Source: Demequina lutea (GTDB lineage: Bacteria > Actinomycetota > Actinomycetes > Actinomycetales > Demequinaceae). From it: DNA of 53,079 nt. The notes under the pieces are model-generated. The model saw nothing but the letters and a program-made list of their open reading frames with translations, was not told where the DNA came from and made no database searches. Location of the stretch: assembly GCA_003246255.1 (NCBI GenBank), contig QKAX01000203.1, positions 1 through 53,079 on the forward strand. Direction: 5' to 3'. The translations under genes were made by a program, and so were the position numbers. Below, piece after piece: positions 37,823 through 46,768 of the stretch (position 1 is the first letter of the stretch; each line of letters starts with the position of its first letter).

Positions 37823-39398
37823 GCCCCTGGCCCACCGCCTCGCGAAGACGTGCAGCAGTGTCGGCCAAGCTCTGGGCGGAGTGCCGCACCGCGTCGAGTT
37901 CGCCGACAGTCCGCTGGGAGGCGGCGCTCACCTGCTCGAGCTCCGCGGCCATGCGCCGGCCACCGTCGGCCACCGAGCCCGTGCTGGACGACATCGCAGC
38001 GGTGGTCGCCGTCTGCTCCTCCACCGCACCCGCGATGGTGGCCTGGTAGTCGCTGATGTCGCGCACCATCTCGGAGATGCGCGCAATGTCCTCCGCGGCT
38101 CGTTCCGCCGTCGCCCGAATCCCCTCCACCCGAGCGGTGATCGACTCTGTCGCCTCGGCCGTCTGGTGCGCGAGTGCCTTGACCTCGCCCGCCACGACCG
38201 CGAAACCCGCCCCCGCCTCGCCCGCACGTGCGGCCTCGATGGTCGCGTTCAAGGCAAGCATGTTTGTCTGTTGCGCGATCTCGCTGATCACCTTGACGAC
38301 GTCACCGATCTCAGCCGACGAGGTGCCAAGTTCCACGACGGTGGCATTCGTGGCGGTCGCCGCGCTGACGGCCTCGTGAGCCATCTGGGATGCCGTCTGA
38401 GCGTTCTCGGCGATCTCGCGAATGGAGGCTCCCATCTCCTCGGTGCCGAGCGCCACTGAGTCGATCGCCGTGGACACCTCCTGAGCCGTCGAGTGCGCCA
38501 CCTGTGTGGTGGTGCTTGCGCTCTCCGCATCGGAGGCCATCGCGTCGGACGACGCCACCAGTTTGCCGACCTCGGCATCGAGCGCACCAATCGCCTGAGT
38601 CACGTGTCGAGCCACGGACGACGACCTGTCCAGGGTGTCGTTCAGCGCAGAGGCAAGCCGTTCCAGCTCGGTGCGTCCGCGTCCTACTGGCAGGCGCGTC
38701 GCAGAGTCGCCGGACTCGAGAGCCCGCGTGACGTCGGTGATGCGGGTCACGATCCCTCGTCCCACGAGGTAGGCGAGGGCCGCTCCAATCAACAGCAGCA
38801 CGAGCCCCGCTGCGGCGGGGATCGCTGCGCGCGTCACGGCCGCCGCCTGCACATCGTCGACGTACACGCCCGAGCCGACGATCCAGCCCCACTCCGGCAC
38901 GCCCTGGACGTACGACACCTTCGGTTGCGGTGCGTCCACTCCCGGCTTGGGCCACTGATACTCCACGTAGCCTGCTCCGTCGGCCCGGACAACGTCGACA
39001 AACTTCACAAAGAGGTGCAGGCCGTCGGGATCCTGAATGCCGCTGAGGTCAGTGCCATCGAGCTCGGGCTTGATGGGATGAACGATCATCGTGGGACCCA
39101 TGTCGTTGATCCAGAAGTACTCGGACTCGGAGTACCGCAGGCCCTTGACTGTCTCGATGGCCGCTGCCTGCGCCTCAGACCGCGTCATGTCGCCCGCTGA
39201 CTCACGCGCGACATACGACTCGACCACAGCGGCCGCAGTTTCCACCACCTGCCGCGTCGCCGCCTGACGCTCCGCCATGATCGTGCGGTCGGTCTCCACA
39301 ACCGACACCACAGTGAGAGCCGCCACGCTGAGTCCCAACGCGGCCACGATCCACATCAGTCGAGCTCGAATTGACAGCGACCCAAAACGTCTGACCAC
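37818..39398 (-). CDS. Methyl-accepting chemotaxis protein with a Cache sensor domain
   Basis: 526 residues from the GTG at 39396-39398, which has GGGAGG eight bases upstream; an ATG at 39428 lacks one. Membrane helix 1 at about 14-34, then an extracytoplasmic single-Cache (Cache_2-like) domain to about 190, with the typical [15 protein letters not shown] and [11 protein letters not shown]. Helix 2 at about 191-213, then HAMP. The signalling hairpin tip is [20 protein letters not shown], the CheA/CheW contact. There is no C-terminal receptor pentapeptide. The Cache ligand is probably a small organic acid, by family knowledge only. No other chemotaxis or flagellar gene is in the window. Confidence 0.94.
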   Translation of the reverse strand: MVRRFGSLSIRARLMWIVAALGLSVAALTVVSVVETDRTIMAERQAATRQVVETAAAVVESYVARESAGDMTRSEAQAAAIETVKGLRYSESEYFWINDMGPTMIVHPIKPELDGTDLSGIQDPDGLHLFVKFVDVVRADGAGYVEYQWPKPGVDAPQPKVSYVQGVPEWGWIVGSGVYVDDVQAAAVTRAAIPAAAGLVLLLIGAALAYLVGRGIVTRITDVTRALESGDSATRLPVGRGRTELERLASALNDTLDRSSSVARHVTQAIGALDAEVGKLVASSDAMASDAESASTTTQVAHSTAQEVSTAIDSVALGTEEMGASIREIAENAQTASQMAHEAVSAATATNATVVELGTSSAEIGDVVKVISEIAQQTNMLALNATIEAARAGEAGAGFAVVAGEVKALAHQTAEATESITARVEGIRATAERAAEDIARISEMVRDISDYQATIAGAVEEQTATTAAMSSSTGSVADGGRRMAAELEQVSAASQRTVGELDAVRHSAQSLADTAARLREAVGQGR

Positions 39399-39424
39399 GA
39401 CGGCCACCTCCCTAGTTGGGTGGC

Positions 39425-39432
39425 TCATCGGC
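39425..39432 (-). promoter_or_regulatory. Possible sigma-28-type -10 element before the chemoreceptor gene
   Basis: On the minus strand these bases read GCCGATGA, one mismatch from the GCCGATAA consensus of FliA/SigD/WhiG promoters, 27 bases before the chosen GTG. A matching -35 (TAAA or the actinobacterial CTCA type) is not evident at the right distance, so this is weak. Downstream, GCCACC and GGTGGC can pair around the ribosome site. Confidence 0.3.
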
Positions 39433-39462
39433 GCGAGACGCCGCGTTGGCAAAGGTTTCCGC

Positions 39463-40137
39463 TTAGTTGCGGTCGAGCGGCATGCCCGACGCCACGCGTC
39501 GCAGATCCTCCACCGTGAGGCCGTCGAGAGTCGCGAGGCGCGTGAGCCCTGGCAGATCGGGAAGCTCCGCGTATCGCTTCACGGCGATCGTCCTCGCCCC
39601 CGCGCGATGCGCAGACGTGATTCCGGCCGGCGAATCCTCGATGGCCACACAGTCGGCCGGCGCGACGCCCAGCAGCTCGGCCGCCCTGAGGTAGGCCTCC
39701 GGGTCGGGCTTGCCCCGCGACACGTCCTCGCCCGAGACCACAACCTCGAAGTACTCGCCCGCCACGTCAAGGAACGCGTCGACGAATCGCCCCTGGGACA
39801 TCGTGACGAGCGCGCAGCGCACGCCCGCAGCGTGGACCTCATCGAGCAGCCGCCTCGCGTCGGGCATCCAGGGCATGCTGTCCTGCACGGAGGCCGTCAC
39901 CGAGTCGATCATCGTGTCGATGATGGCCTGCTCCGGAAGGTCGATCCCGCGTGCCTGCAGGATCCGCGCGGAGTCGAGCAACGGATTGCCCACGAGCGTC
40001 ATGCCGTCGGCGTGAGTCCATTCGACGCCAAACCGGGCGGCGATAGCTTGCTCGGCCTCGATCCAGAACGGCTCCGAGTCGATGAGAGTGCCGTCCATGT
40101 CCCAGAGAACTGCGGCGGGAAGGTCGCTGTGGCTCAC
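39463..40137 (-). CDS. HAD-superfamily phosphatase/phosphomutase
   Basis: 224 residues from the GTG at 40135-40137; a longer frame start at 40176 would overlap the divergent PAC2 gene. Motif [13 protein letters not shown] carries nucleophile Asp13 and acid/base Asp15, motif II is ALVTMSQG, motif III is the Lys in [13 protein letters not shown], motif IV is IEDSPAG. The helical cap between motifs I and II puts it with the beta-phosphoglucomutase-like group. Substrate is unknown. In many actinobacteria a HAD gene stands next to the PAC2 gene, as here. Confidence 0.9.
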   Translation of the reverse strand: MSHSDLPAAVLWDMDGTLIDSEPFWIEAEQAIAARFGVEWTHADGMTLVGNPLLDSARILQARGIDLPEQAIIDTMIDSVTASVQDSMPWMPDARRLLDEVHAAGVRCALVTMSQGRFVDAFLDVAGEYFEVVVSGEDVSRGKPDPEAYLRAAELLGVAPADCVAIEDSPAGITSAHRAGARTIAVKRYAELPDLPGLTRLATLDGLTVEDLRRVASGMPLDRN

Positions 40138-40160
40138 GGTGTGCAGTCTAGGCTGGTCGA

Positions 40161-41063
40161 ATGACCGACCAGACACCCGCCGCCCCTGGCGGCCCCCGCG
40201 AGTCCATCATGATCGCGGCCTTCGAGGGCTGGAACGACGCGGGTAACGCCGCGTCACATGCGGTGGATCATCTCGCCGAGATCTGGAACGCCCAGGAGTA
40301 CGGCGCGCTCGATCCCGAGGACTACCACGACTTCCAGGTGAGCCGCCCGCAGGTCTCGCGTCTTCCCAGCGGCGAGCGAGTGATCTCGTGGCCGGGCACA
40401 GTCGTCTCGACGTGCGCGGCGGTCTCGAACGCCGATCGCCGGGTGTCACTCGTGCGCGGCATCGAGCCGTCGATGCGGTGGCGCCAGTTCTGCACCGAGT
40501 TGCTCGACTTCGCGGAGGACCTCGAGGTCACCACGCTCATCACGTGTGGCGCGCTCCTTGTCGACGTGCCACACACTCGTCCGCTGCCTACCTTCGTGTC
40601 GTCCGACGACGCGGCGGCGCGCAGGCTGTATGGGCTCGAGTCGTCTGACTACGAGGGCCCCACTGGCATTCTGGGCGTGCTCGCGCACGAGGGGGCGCTG
40701 CGGGGCATCACCGTGCTGTCGATGTGGGTGGGGGTTCCTCACTACGTCGCTCACCCGCCGAGCCCCAAGGCCACCACCGCCATGCTGAACCAGCTCGAGC
40801 GGTATGTGGGCCTGCCCATCGACCTCGGGGACCTCACCGAGGATGCCGAGGCGTGGCAGCGAGGTGCCGACGAGCTCGCCGAGGACGACGACGAGATCGC
40901 GCAACACGTCGCCCAGTTGGAGTCGCTGCTGGATGAGACGAGCTTGCCGGAGGCCTCCGGCGATGCCATCGCTGCCGAGTTTGAGCGCTTCCTGCGCCGA
41001 CGCGACCCCGGCCCGGGCGGGTCGGCGGGAGGGTCCACGGGACCAGGACCCTTTGGGTCGTAG
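40161..41063 (+). CDS. PAC2-family protein
   Basis: 300 residues. The N-terminal AFEGWNDAGNAA and later ITCGALLVDVPHTRP, GPTGILGVLAHEGALRGI and SMWVGVPHYVA are characteristic of the PAC2 (proteasome assembly chaperone 2-like) family of actinobacteria. The C-terminal ~70 residues are acidic, then basic and Gly-rich. The bacterial function is not established. It is intriguing beside a Pup cluster without proteasome genes, but the family is widespread in actinobacteria and the link may be only positional. Confidence 0.88.
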   Translation: MTDQTPAAPGGPRESIMIAAFEGWNDAGNAASHAVDHLAEIWNAQEYGALDPEDYHDFQVSRPQVSRLPSGERVISWPGTVVSTCAAVSNADRRVSLVRGIEPSMRWRQFCTELLDFAEDLEVTTLITCGALLVDVPHTRPLPTFVSSDDAAARRLYGLESSDYEGPTGILGVLAHEGALRGITVLSMWVGVPHYVAHPPSPKATTAMLNQLERYVGLPIDLGDLTEDAEAWQRGADELAEDDDEIAQHVAQLESLLDETSLPEASGDAIAAEFERFLRRRDPGPGGSAGGSTGPGPFGS

Positions 41064-41090
41064 CACCAGGCGGCGCTCCCACGCGGCGGA

Positions 41091-41954
41091 CTAGGCGGTC
41101 GCGGAGATCGCCCCGCCGGCAACGAGCGCCACGATCACCGCAGCAAACAGCACGCGGTAGATGACGAACGGCATGAACGACCTCGTGGTGACGAGCTTGA
41201 GGAACCACACGATCACCGCGTAACCCACGCCGAACGCCACCACAGTCGCGATCACTGTCGCAAGGATCCCCACGCCGCCCGGAGCTGTGATCTCCCCAAG
41301 GTTCGTGGCGAGCTCGAAGAAGGCCGAGGCGATGACCGCGGGGATGGCGAGTAGGAACGAATAGCGGGCTGCCGCCTCGCGCGTGAGCCCAAGCCATCGA
41401 CCCGCCGTGATGGTACCGCCGGAGCGCGACACGCCGGGGACCAGCGCGGCGGCCTGCGCGAAGCCAAGGATGACGGCGTCCTTGGCCGTGAGGGTCTCGA
41501 GTCCGCGCTCTTGCGGCCGGACGCGGTCGACCACGCCGAGCAGCAGGCCGAAGACCGCGAGCACGGCCGCCGTAATGAGGAGGTGACGCAGGCCGTTCTC
41601 AATCACGCTCTTGAACAGCACGCCGAGCACCACGATCGGCACGGATCCGAGGATGACCCACCACCCGAGCCGGGCATCGGCGCTACGGGCGCCCCAGCGC
41701 GAGGCGCGATCCTTGCCGTGCCTGCCAGCCAGCGCCGCGAGCCACGCGCCGACGATCCGGACGAGGTCCTTCCAGAAGTACACGATCACCGCAGCCTCGG
41801 TACCCAGCTGGATGATCGCCGTGAAGGCAGCGCCAGGATCGGCGCCGTGCGGCAACAGCGGCCCCAGCACGCGAATGTGCGCCGAGGAGGAGATCGGCAA
41901 GAACTCGGTGAGGCCCTGAATGAGGCCAAGGATCGTCGCTTCCCACCAACTCAT
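41091..41954 (-). CDS. uppP: Undecaprenyl-diphosphate phosphatase (UppP/BacA)
   Basis: 287 residues, about eight membrane helices. Recycles undecaprenyl diphosphate to the monophosphate carrier for peptidoglycan synthesis and can give bacitracin resistance. The two family signatures are present: GLTEFLPISSSAHI near the N-terminus with the catalytic Glu, and PGVSRSGGTITAG with the Ser-Arg pair. Convergent with the PAC2 gene (27 bases between stops) and divergent from the aldo/keto reductase. Confidence 0.95.
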   Translation of the reverse strand: MSWWEATILGLIQGLTEFLPISSSAHIRVLGPLLPHGADPGAAFTAIIQLGTEAAVIVYFWKDLVRIVGAWLAALAGRHGKDRASRWGARSADARLGWWVILGSVPIVVLGVLFKSVIENGLRHLLITAAVLAVFGLLLGVVDRVRPQERGLETLTAKDAVILGFAQAAALVPGVSRSGGTITAGRWLGLTREAAARYSFLLAIPAVIASAFFELATNLGEITAPGGVGILATVIATVVAFGVGYAVIVWFLKLVTTRSFMPFVIYRVLFAAVIVALVAGGAISATA

Positions 41955-42019
41955 GTTGGACAGGTTACTTCCCGCGCGTCGCGCCTCCCGACCGCCGTGG
42001 CCCAGGTAGGTTCGCTCGC

Positions 42020-42982
42020 ATGCAGGTCAGGCGGTTGGGTCACAGAGGAGCTGAGGTCTCGCGCCTCGCGCTCGGAACGATGACGTGGTCGCGTGACACG
42101 TCGCTCGACGAGGCGGCGGCCCTGATGGAATTCTTCCTCGACGAGGGCGGCACGCTTGTCGACACTGCCGCCACCTACGCCGATGGCGGCGCAGAGTCCG
42201 CGATTGGCGCGCTCCTCAAGGGCGCCTTCGATCGCGACGAGATGCAGATCTGCACCAAGGCAGGGGTGCGCCGCACGCCGGAGGGCGGCGTGATTGACGC
42301 CTCCCGCGGGGCGCTGCTCGACACCCTCGACGCGTCGCTGACGCGCATGGGAACCGATCACGTCGACGTCTGGCTTGTGCACACCTTTGATCCCGTGACG
42401 CCGCTCGACGAGACCATGCACGCCCTTGAGGTGGCGCTCACCACGGGTCGCGCGCGGCAGGTAGGCCTGTCAAACTTCCCCGGCTGGGCGCTTGCTCGCG
42501 CGGCCACCCTCGCTCGCCCGGCCGCGGCACCCGCCGTCGCCCAGATGGAGTATTCGCTGCTCGAGCGCGGCATCGAGCGCGAGGTGCTGCCGGCGACGGA
42601 CGCGCTCGGGATGGGCATGCTCGCGTGGTCGCCCCTTGGCCGGGGGGTGCTCACCGGCAAGTACCAGCACGCCATTCCTGCTGACTCGCGCGCCGCATCG
42701 GACCATTTGGCGGGCTTTGTGGAGCCTTATCTCACGCCGCGTGCGGCGGCGATCGTGGCAGCCCTCGTCACCGCATCTGAGGGCCTTGGGCGCTCGCCCC
42801 ACGAGGTCGCCCTCGCGTGGGTGCGCGACGCCCCTGGCGTGACGTCGGCGATCGTGGGCGCGCGGACGGCCGACCAACTCACGGCCAGCCTCGCGGCAGA
42901 GGACCTGGTCCTGCCGGCAGCGATCAGGCAAGCCCTCGACGACGTGACGGCACCGCCGATGGGATATCCGGAGCGCCGATGA
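42020..42982 (+). CDS. Aldo/keto reductase
   Basis: 320 residues, NADPH-dependent TIM-barrel oxidoreductase. The catalytic tetrad is visible: Asp and Tyr in LVDTAATYADGGAES, Lys in ICTKAGV, His in DVWLVHTFDP. RQVGLSNFPGW and LAWSPLGRGVLTGK are standard AKR blocks, and the C-terminal IVGARTADQLTASLAAED binds the cofactor phosphate. Substrate unknown. AGGTAGG precedes the ATG by nine bases. Confidence 0.94.
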   Translation: MQVRRLGHRGAEVSRLALGTMTWSRDTSLDEAAALMEFFLDEGGTLVDTAATYADGGAESAIGALLKGAFDRDEMQICTKAGVRRTPEGGVIDASRGALLDTLDASLTRMGTDHVDVWLVHTFDPVTPLDETMHALEVALTTGRARQVGLSNFPGWALARAATLARPAAAPAVAQMEYSLLERGIEREVLPATDALGMGMLAWSPLGRGVLTGKYQHAIPADSRAASDHLAGFVEPYLTPRAAAIVAALVTASEGLGRSPHEVALAWVRDAPGVTSAIVGARTADQLTASLAAEDLVLPAAIRQALDDVTAPPMGYPERR

Positions 42983-43022
42983 TGCGGCCAGCGACCGCTG
43001 AAGGGAAGGTGACCGCAATGGG

Positions 43023-43343
43023 CTATCGCAGGTCAAACTCCTCGATGTCGTCGTCCATCTCGTCATCGTTCTCGTCGGCATGCCCGTCGATGTCGTCGGC
43101 GTCAGTATCGTCGTCGTACTCAGCGTCGTCGTACGGGCCGCCGTCCTCATCGAGAATCACCGGAAGGCTCTCGCCAAACGCGGAATCAAGAGCATCTTCG
43201 TACCGTTCAAATGCCTCGGCGAGCGCATCGAACGCGTCATCCACCGCCGCGTCCTCTGGGCTTCGGCGGGCGGATACCGCCTCAAGGTGTGCCTCGAAGG
43301 CGGCGGTGAGGTGTCGCAGTGCCTCGCGGGCATTCGTGCTCAT
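43023..43343 (-). CDS. Small acidic protein of unknown function
   Basis: 106 residues. Residues 1-60 look helical (AREALRHLTAAFEAHLEAV, then AFDALAEAFERYEDALD) and could form a helical hairpin. Residues 65-103 are extremely acidic, dominated by Asp and Glu. No catalytic motif and no membrane segment. Similar acidic proteins occur beside DUF5703 genes in related actinobacteria, as far as I recall. Possible roles are nucleic-acid mimicry or a protein partner; neither is shown. Divergent from the DUF5703 gene, 43 bases between starts. Confidence 0.72.
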   Translation of the reverse strand: MSTNAREALRHLTAAFEAHLEAVSARRSPEDAAVDDAFDALAEAFERYEDALDSAFGESLPVILDEDGGPYDDAEYDDDTDADDIDGHADENDDEMDDDIEEFDLR

Positions 43344-43386
43344 GGAGATGACGTTACCCCCGGAACAGGGTTAGATGGGAGCGAAG

Positions 43387-43644
43387 ATGACAGACGCAAC
43401 GCAGATCGCTCACGGCCACCTGATCAGCCCGCGCAGCGCGACTCCCCCGTCCAGCAGCCATATGCAGTGGCGCATCGTGGACATCCCCCGCGACATTACG
43501 AGGGCTGAAGCTGCACAGATGCTCTCCGAGCAGGCGGAGTACGGTCGCTGGGAGTTGGCGCGCTCGCAGTTGTTCATCGGCGGCGCTCGACGCGTATGGC
43601 TGCGCCGCCGCGCGATGCGTGTGCAACGGTCAGACGCCGCCTAG
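43387..43644 (+). CDS. DUF5703-family small basic protein
   Basis: 85 residues from the ATG at 43387, with GGGAG five bases upstream. The family block starts at about residue 26 (MQWRIVDIPRDITRAEAAQM) and continues AEYGRWELARSQLF and RRVWLRRRAMRVQR. The C-terminus is strongly basic, so RNA or DNA contact is conceivable. Function unknown. The stop TAG overlaps the TAG of the convergent GGDEF gene in the sequence CTAG (43641-43644). Confidence 0.8.
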   Translation: MTDATQIAHGHLISPRSATPPSSSHMQWRIVDIPRDITRAEAAQMLSEQAEYGRWELARSQLFIGGARRVWLRRRAMRVQRSDAA

Positions 43645-45239
43645 CCTTGGTAGTGACGCACCCGGTTGCGTCCCGCATCCTTGGCCTCGTAGAGCGCCTG
43701 GTCAGCGTGAGCGATGAGGACGGCCGCGCCCTCGGCGGCGCCTAGAGCGCCTAGCGACACCACCCCTGCAGAGGTGGTCTGTTGCAGCACGTCGCCGCGC
43801 ACCTCGATGCGCAACGCCTCGCACGCCGCGCGCAGATCCTCTGCGATCTCGACAGCGCGAGCGGCACCCACGCCCGGCAGGATGGCGAGAAACTCCTCGC
43901 CCCCAAACCTCGCGAGCTTGGCCTCGTGCGGCAGCGCTCGACGCATCGCGCACGCCACGTCGCGCAGGACCCTGTCACCCGCGCTGTGGCCATGGCGGTC
44001 GTTGACCCGCTTGAAGCGGTCGAGGTCAAGCAAGACGATCGACAGCTCCCTCCCGCTGCGTCTCGCATCGTCGAGCATCCTCGGCAGCTGTTCGTCGACG
44101 TAGCGCCGGTTGAACAGGTCAGTTCCCGCATCGCGCACAAGCTGACGCTCCATGTCTCGGCGCACCTGTGCGTCGTGCTCCATCTCGGCGCTCAGAGCGC
44201 GCCGCTGACTCTCGAGGCGACGCCGTTCGGTCGCCTCGGCGGTGACGTCGTCCAGTTGGAGAATCTCCCCCATCCAGTGACCCTCTGGGCGCAGGTCGCT
44301 GACCGACACGCGGAGCACCACGCCGGGCGACGCGCCGGGGATGTCCCACTCGAACGAGGCGCGGTCGTGAATCGCCGCACGACGTGTCGCGAGGGCGGGC
44401 CAGGCATCGGCGAGCGGCGTTCCCACCGCGGCGCGCTCGGGACGCCCGTGCGCCGTCACGAGGGTGTGCGCTGCGCGGTTCAGATCCGCGATGCGTCCAG
44501 CCGCATCAGTGACAAGCACGGCGGAGGCCATGTGTTGAAAGACCCACGTGCGCGCCACGGGAACCACGTCCAGGAGTCCGCGCCGAAGAAAGGCGATCCA
44601 TGCAAACCACGCCGTGGCGACGAACGCCATTGACGTGACGTCCGGGTGCGTGGGTCCCCTCCAACTGATGGACAAGAGGTTTGCCACGGCGGGCACGGCA
44701 ATGGCCGCGACCAGGGCCCACACGCGCACCGACTGCAGCGCGGGCACGTCGTCCCGCACGGTGATCACCCGCACCACTGTGGACGTCAGCAACGCGTAGG
44801 CGAAGGCTGTATGCACCCAGAAGCCCCACGCCAGCGACGGCGCGCCATCGGGCCCGGTCGAGACGATAGCGTCGCGCCCGGCGGGCGTGAGGGCCACCCC
44901 GACCATCACCAGCGGGTGCAGCGCATACATGTACGACGAGGCTGACGCGTACCGGGGCGCTGGCCGTGTGAGCGACCTGGCGAGCAGCGCAAATCCGGCG
45001 ATCGCTGCCGCCACCCAGGGAAGCGTCCAGACCCACCCAGTCGCGTACGCATCGGGCGCACCGTTGTCGCGTTGGTACCAGACCTGGAACGCCCACAGCG
45101 CCGACCATCCGGCGAGCGACACCATGGCGATGACCAGGCTGGCCTTGGTGTGCCACGCGGCCCGGTGGCTCAACGCGGCGATCGCGAGGGCTGTGGACGC
45201 TAGCGACGATGCCGCGTACATGACGACGAGGAGCACCAT
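43641..45239 (-). CDS. Membrane diguanylate cyclase (7TM-PAS-GGDEF)
   Basis: 532 residues from the ATG at 45237-45239; a GTG at 45254 is possible. About seven membrane helices (1-235) resemble the 7TM sensor domain found on some histidine kinases. A PAS-like domain follows (about 240-350, SAVLVTDAAGRIADLNRAAH), then a GGDEF domain (about 370-530) with RFGGEEF, the intact active site for making c-di-GMP. The product-inhibition site RxxD, expected just before it, is absent (PHEA there). The start lies one base after the stop of a small upstream frame, so translation may be coupled to it. Input signal unknown. Confidence 0.92.
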   Translation of the reverse strand: MVLLVVMYAASSLASTALAIAALSHRAAWHTKASLVIAMVSLAGWSALWAFQVWYQRDNGAPDAYATGWVWTLPWVAAAIAGFALLARSLTRPAPRYASASSYMYALHPLVMVGVALTPAGRDAIVSTGPDGAPSLAWGFWVHTAFAYALLTSTVVRVITVRDDVPALQSVRVWALVAAIAVPAVANLLSISWRGPTHPDVTSMAFVATAWFAWIAFLRRGLLDVVPVARTWVFQHMASAVLVTDAAGRIADLNRAAHTLVTAHGRPERAAVGTPLADAWPALATRRAAIHDRASFEWDIPGASPGVVLRVSVSDLRPEGHWMGEILQLDDVTAEATERRRLESQRRALSAEMEHDAQVRRDMERQLVRDAGTDLFNRRYVDEQLPRMLDDARRSGRELSIVLLDLDRFKRVNDRHGHSAGDRVLRDVACAMRRALPHEAKLARFGGEEFLAILPGVGAARAVEIAEDLRAACEALRIEVRGDVLQQTTSAGVVSLGALGAAEGAAVLIAHADQALYEAKDAGRNRVRHYQG

Positions 45240-45240
45240 G

Positions 45241-45318
45241 TCAGGCGGTCCCACTACCCCTCAACAGCGCGCGCGAACGGCCCTGAGCACTGCGTACGGC
45301 AGCATCGCTCACGGCCAT
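45241..45318 (-). CDS. Candidate 25-residue upstream peptide of the GGDEF gene
   Basis: On the minus strand, ATG at 45316-45318 is preceded by GGGGAGG five bases upstream, the best ribosome site in this region. The frame runs 25 codons (MAVSDAAVRSAQGRSRALLR then GSGTA) to TGA at 45241-45243, and the GGDEF ATG follows after one base (TGACATG). The GGDEF start itself has no comparable ribosome site. It may be a leader peptide that couples translation. No membrane or other motif is visible, so it could also be a chance frame. Confidence 0.5.
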   Translation of the reverse strand: MAVSDAAVRSAQGRSRALLRGSGTA

Positions 45319-45408
45319 CGTGACCTCCCCGCATGACGCGCGTGCGCCAGGTTGCCCTCCCTATCGAACCGGTTGCTCGGCCAACGTTAGGCCGTAGGTC
45401 CCGACGCG

Positions 45409-46707
45409 CTAGCAATCGAGCAAGAATTGCTCCATGACATCGGCACCAGCCTCGAGACTGTCGATCGGGACGCGCTCGTCGATGCCGTGGAAGAGCGATC
45501 CAAAGTCCAGGTCCTTGGGCAGCTTCAGCGGCGCGAATCCGTAGCCGGCGATGCCCAACGAGGCAAGGTGCTTGTTGTCGGTGCCGCCCATCATGAGGTA
45601 AGGCAGCACCGCGGCGTCCGGATCCACGGTGCGCAAGGCGCTCACCATCTTGTCCACCAGCGGGCCCTCAAACGGCAGATCGAGAGCCTGCTCCTCGATG
45701 TACTGCTCCACCTTGACGTGCGTGCCCGCGAGCTCCTCAATGGTGCGCAACACCTGCTCCTGCTGGCCGGGTAGATACCGGCTATCCACGTAAGCACCCG
45801 CGGTATCGGGCACCACGTTGACCTTGTAACCGGCATCGAGCATCGTGGGGTTCGAGGTGTTACGAAGCGTGCCCTCGATCATGCGAGCGACCGGCCCGAA
45901 TCCCTCGATGATCCGCGCGACGCACTGCTCGGTGGGCTCGTACTCGATACCGAGGATCTCAGCGGCGCCTCGCATCAATCTGTCAACGGTGGGAGTCACG
46001 TCAAGCGGCCACTCATGCTCGCCGATTCGTGCCAGCGCGTTTGCCATGTGCACCACGGCGTTATCTCGGTGCACGAGCGAGCCGTGGCCCTGAGTGCCCT
46101 GCGCGATCAGGCGCAGCCACTGGATTCCCTTCTCGCCTGTCTGGATCAGGTAGGTGCGCTTGTCTCCCAACTGGATCGAAAAGCCGCCCACCTCGGACAC
46201 TGCCTCGGTGGCGCCGCGGAAGTCGTCCGGATGGTTCTGGACCATCCACTTGGCTCCCCTGCGGCCGCCGTGTTCCTCGTCGGCAAAGAAAGCGATGACG
46301 ATGTCGCGGGCCGGCTTGCGCCCAGACTGAATCAGGCGCCTGAACGACTCGAGGTAGATCGCGTCCACGCCCTTCATGTCGACGGCGCCGCGGCCCCAAA
46401 TCATGCCGTCCTTGATCTCCGCGCCAAACGGGTCAACAGACCAGTCGTCGGCGAACGCTGGTACCACGTCGAGATGCCCGTGCACCACCAGCGGAGGCCG
46501 GGAACGATCGGATCCCTCCCAGAACGCCGTGAGGCTCGCGCGGCCAGGCTCCGACTCCCGGATCACCGGGTCGAGCCCGAGGTCGGATAGGAAGGTCGCG
46601 ACGTACTCCGCCGCCTCACGCTCACCCGGGCCAGGATCGTCGCCGTAGTTGGAGCTATCGATGCGAATGAGGTCCTGAGTAAGTGATGTCACCGAGACGT
46701 CTGCCAT
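45409..46707 (-). CDS. M20-family metallopeptidase
   Basis: 432 residues. Di-zinc hydrolase of the ArgE/DapE/carboxypeptidase group. Metal and catalytic residues lie in VVHGHLDVVPA (His, Asp), WGRGAVDMKG (bridging Asp), FFADEEHGGRRGA (catalytic Glu and ligand Glu) and, near the C-terminus, SLFHGIDERVP (last His). A dimerisation domain with GTQGHGSLVHRDNA is inserted at about 185-310. The substrate (dipeptide or acyl-amino acid) cannot be told. No signal peptide, so cytoplasmic. It is downstream of the membrane protein gene on the same strand, with 61 bases between. Confidence 0.93.
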   Translation of the reverse strand: MADVSVTSLTQDLIRIDSSNYGDDPGPGEREAAEYVATFLSDLGLDPVIRESEPGRASLTAFWEGSDRSRPPLVVHGHLDVVPAFADDWSVDPFGAEIKDGMIWGRGAVDMKGVDAIYLESFRRLIQSGRKPARDIVIAFFADEEHGGRRGAKWMVQNHPDDFRGATEAVSEVGGFSIQLGDKRTYLIQTGEKGIQWLRLIAQGTQGHGSLVHRDNAVVHMANALARIGEHEWPLDVTPTVDRLMRGAAEILGIEYEPTEQCVARIIEGFGPVARMIEGTLRNTSNPTMLDAGYKVNVVPDTAGAYVDSRYLPGQQEQVLRTIEELAGTHVKVEQYIEEQALDLPFEGPLVDKMVSALRTVDPDAAVLPYLMMGGTDNKHLASLGIAGYGFAPLKLPKDLDFGSLFHGIDERVPIDSLEAGADVMEQFLLDC

Positions 46708-46768
46708 GCCGCCAGGCTACCTTCCGCCCAGACGCGCGGCGCGCGTCGGCCATGCTCAGTGCCGCGAG

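Noticed and set aside
39399-39462. c-di-GMP riboswitch upstream of the chemoreceptor gene
   Set aside because: The leader is too short and lacks the conserved GEMM core; only a CGGCG/CGCCG stem and a stem over the ribosome site are visible.
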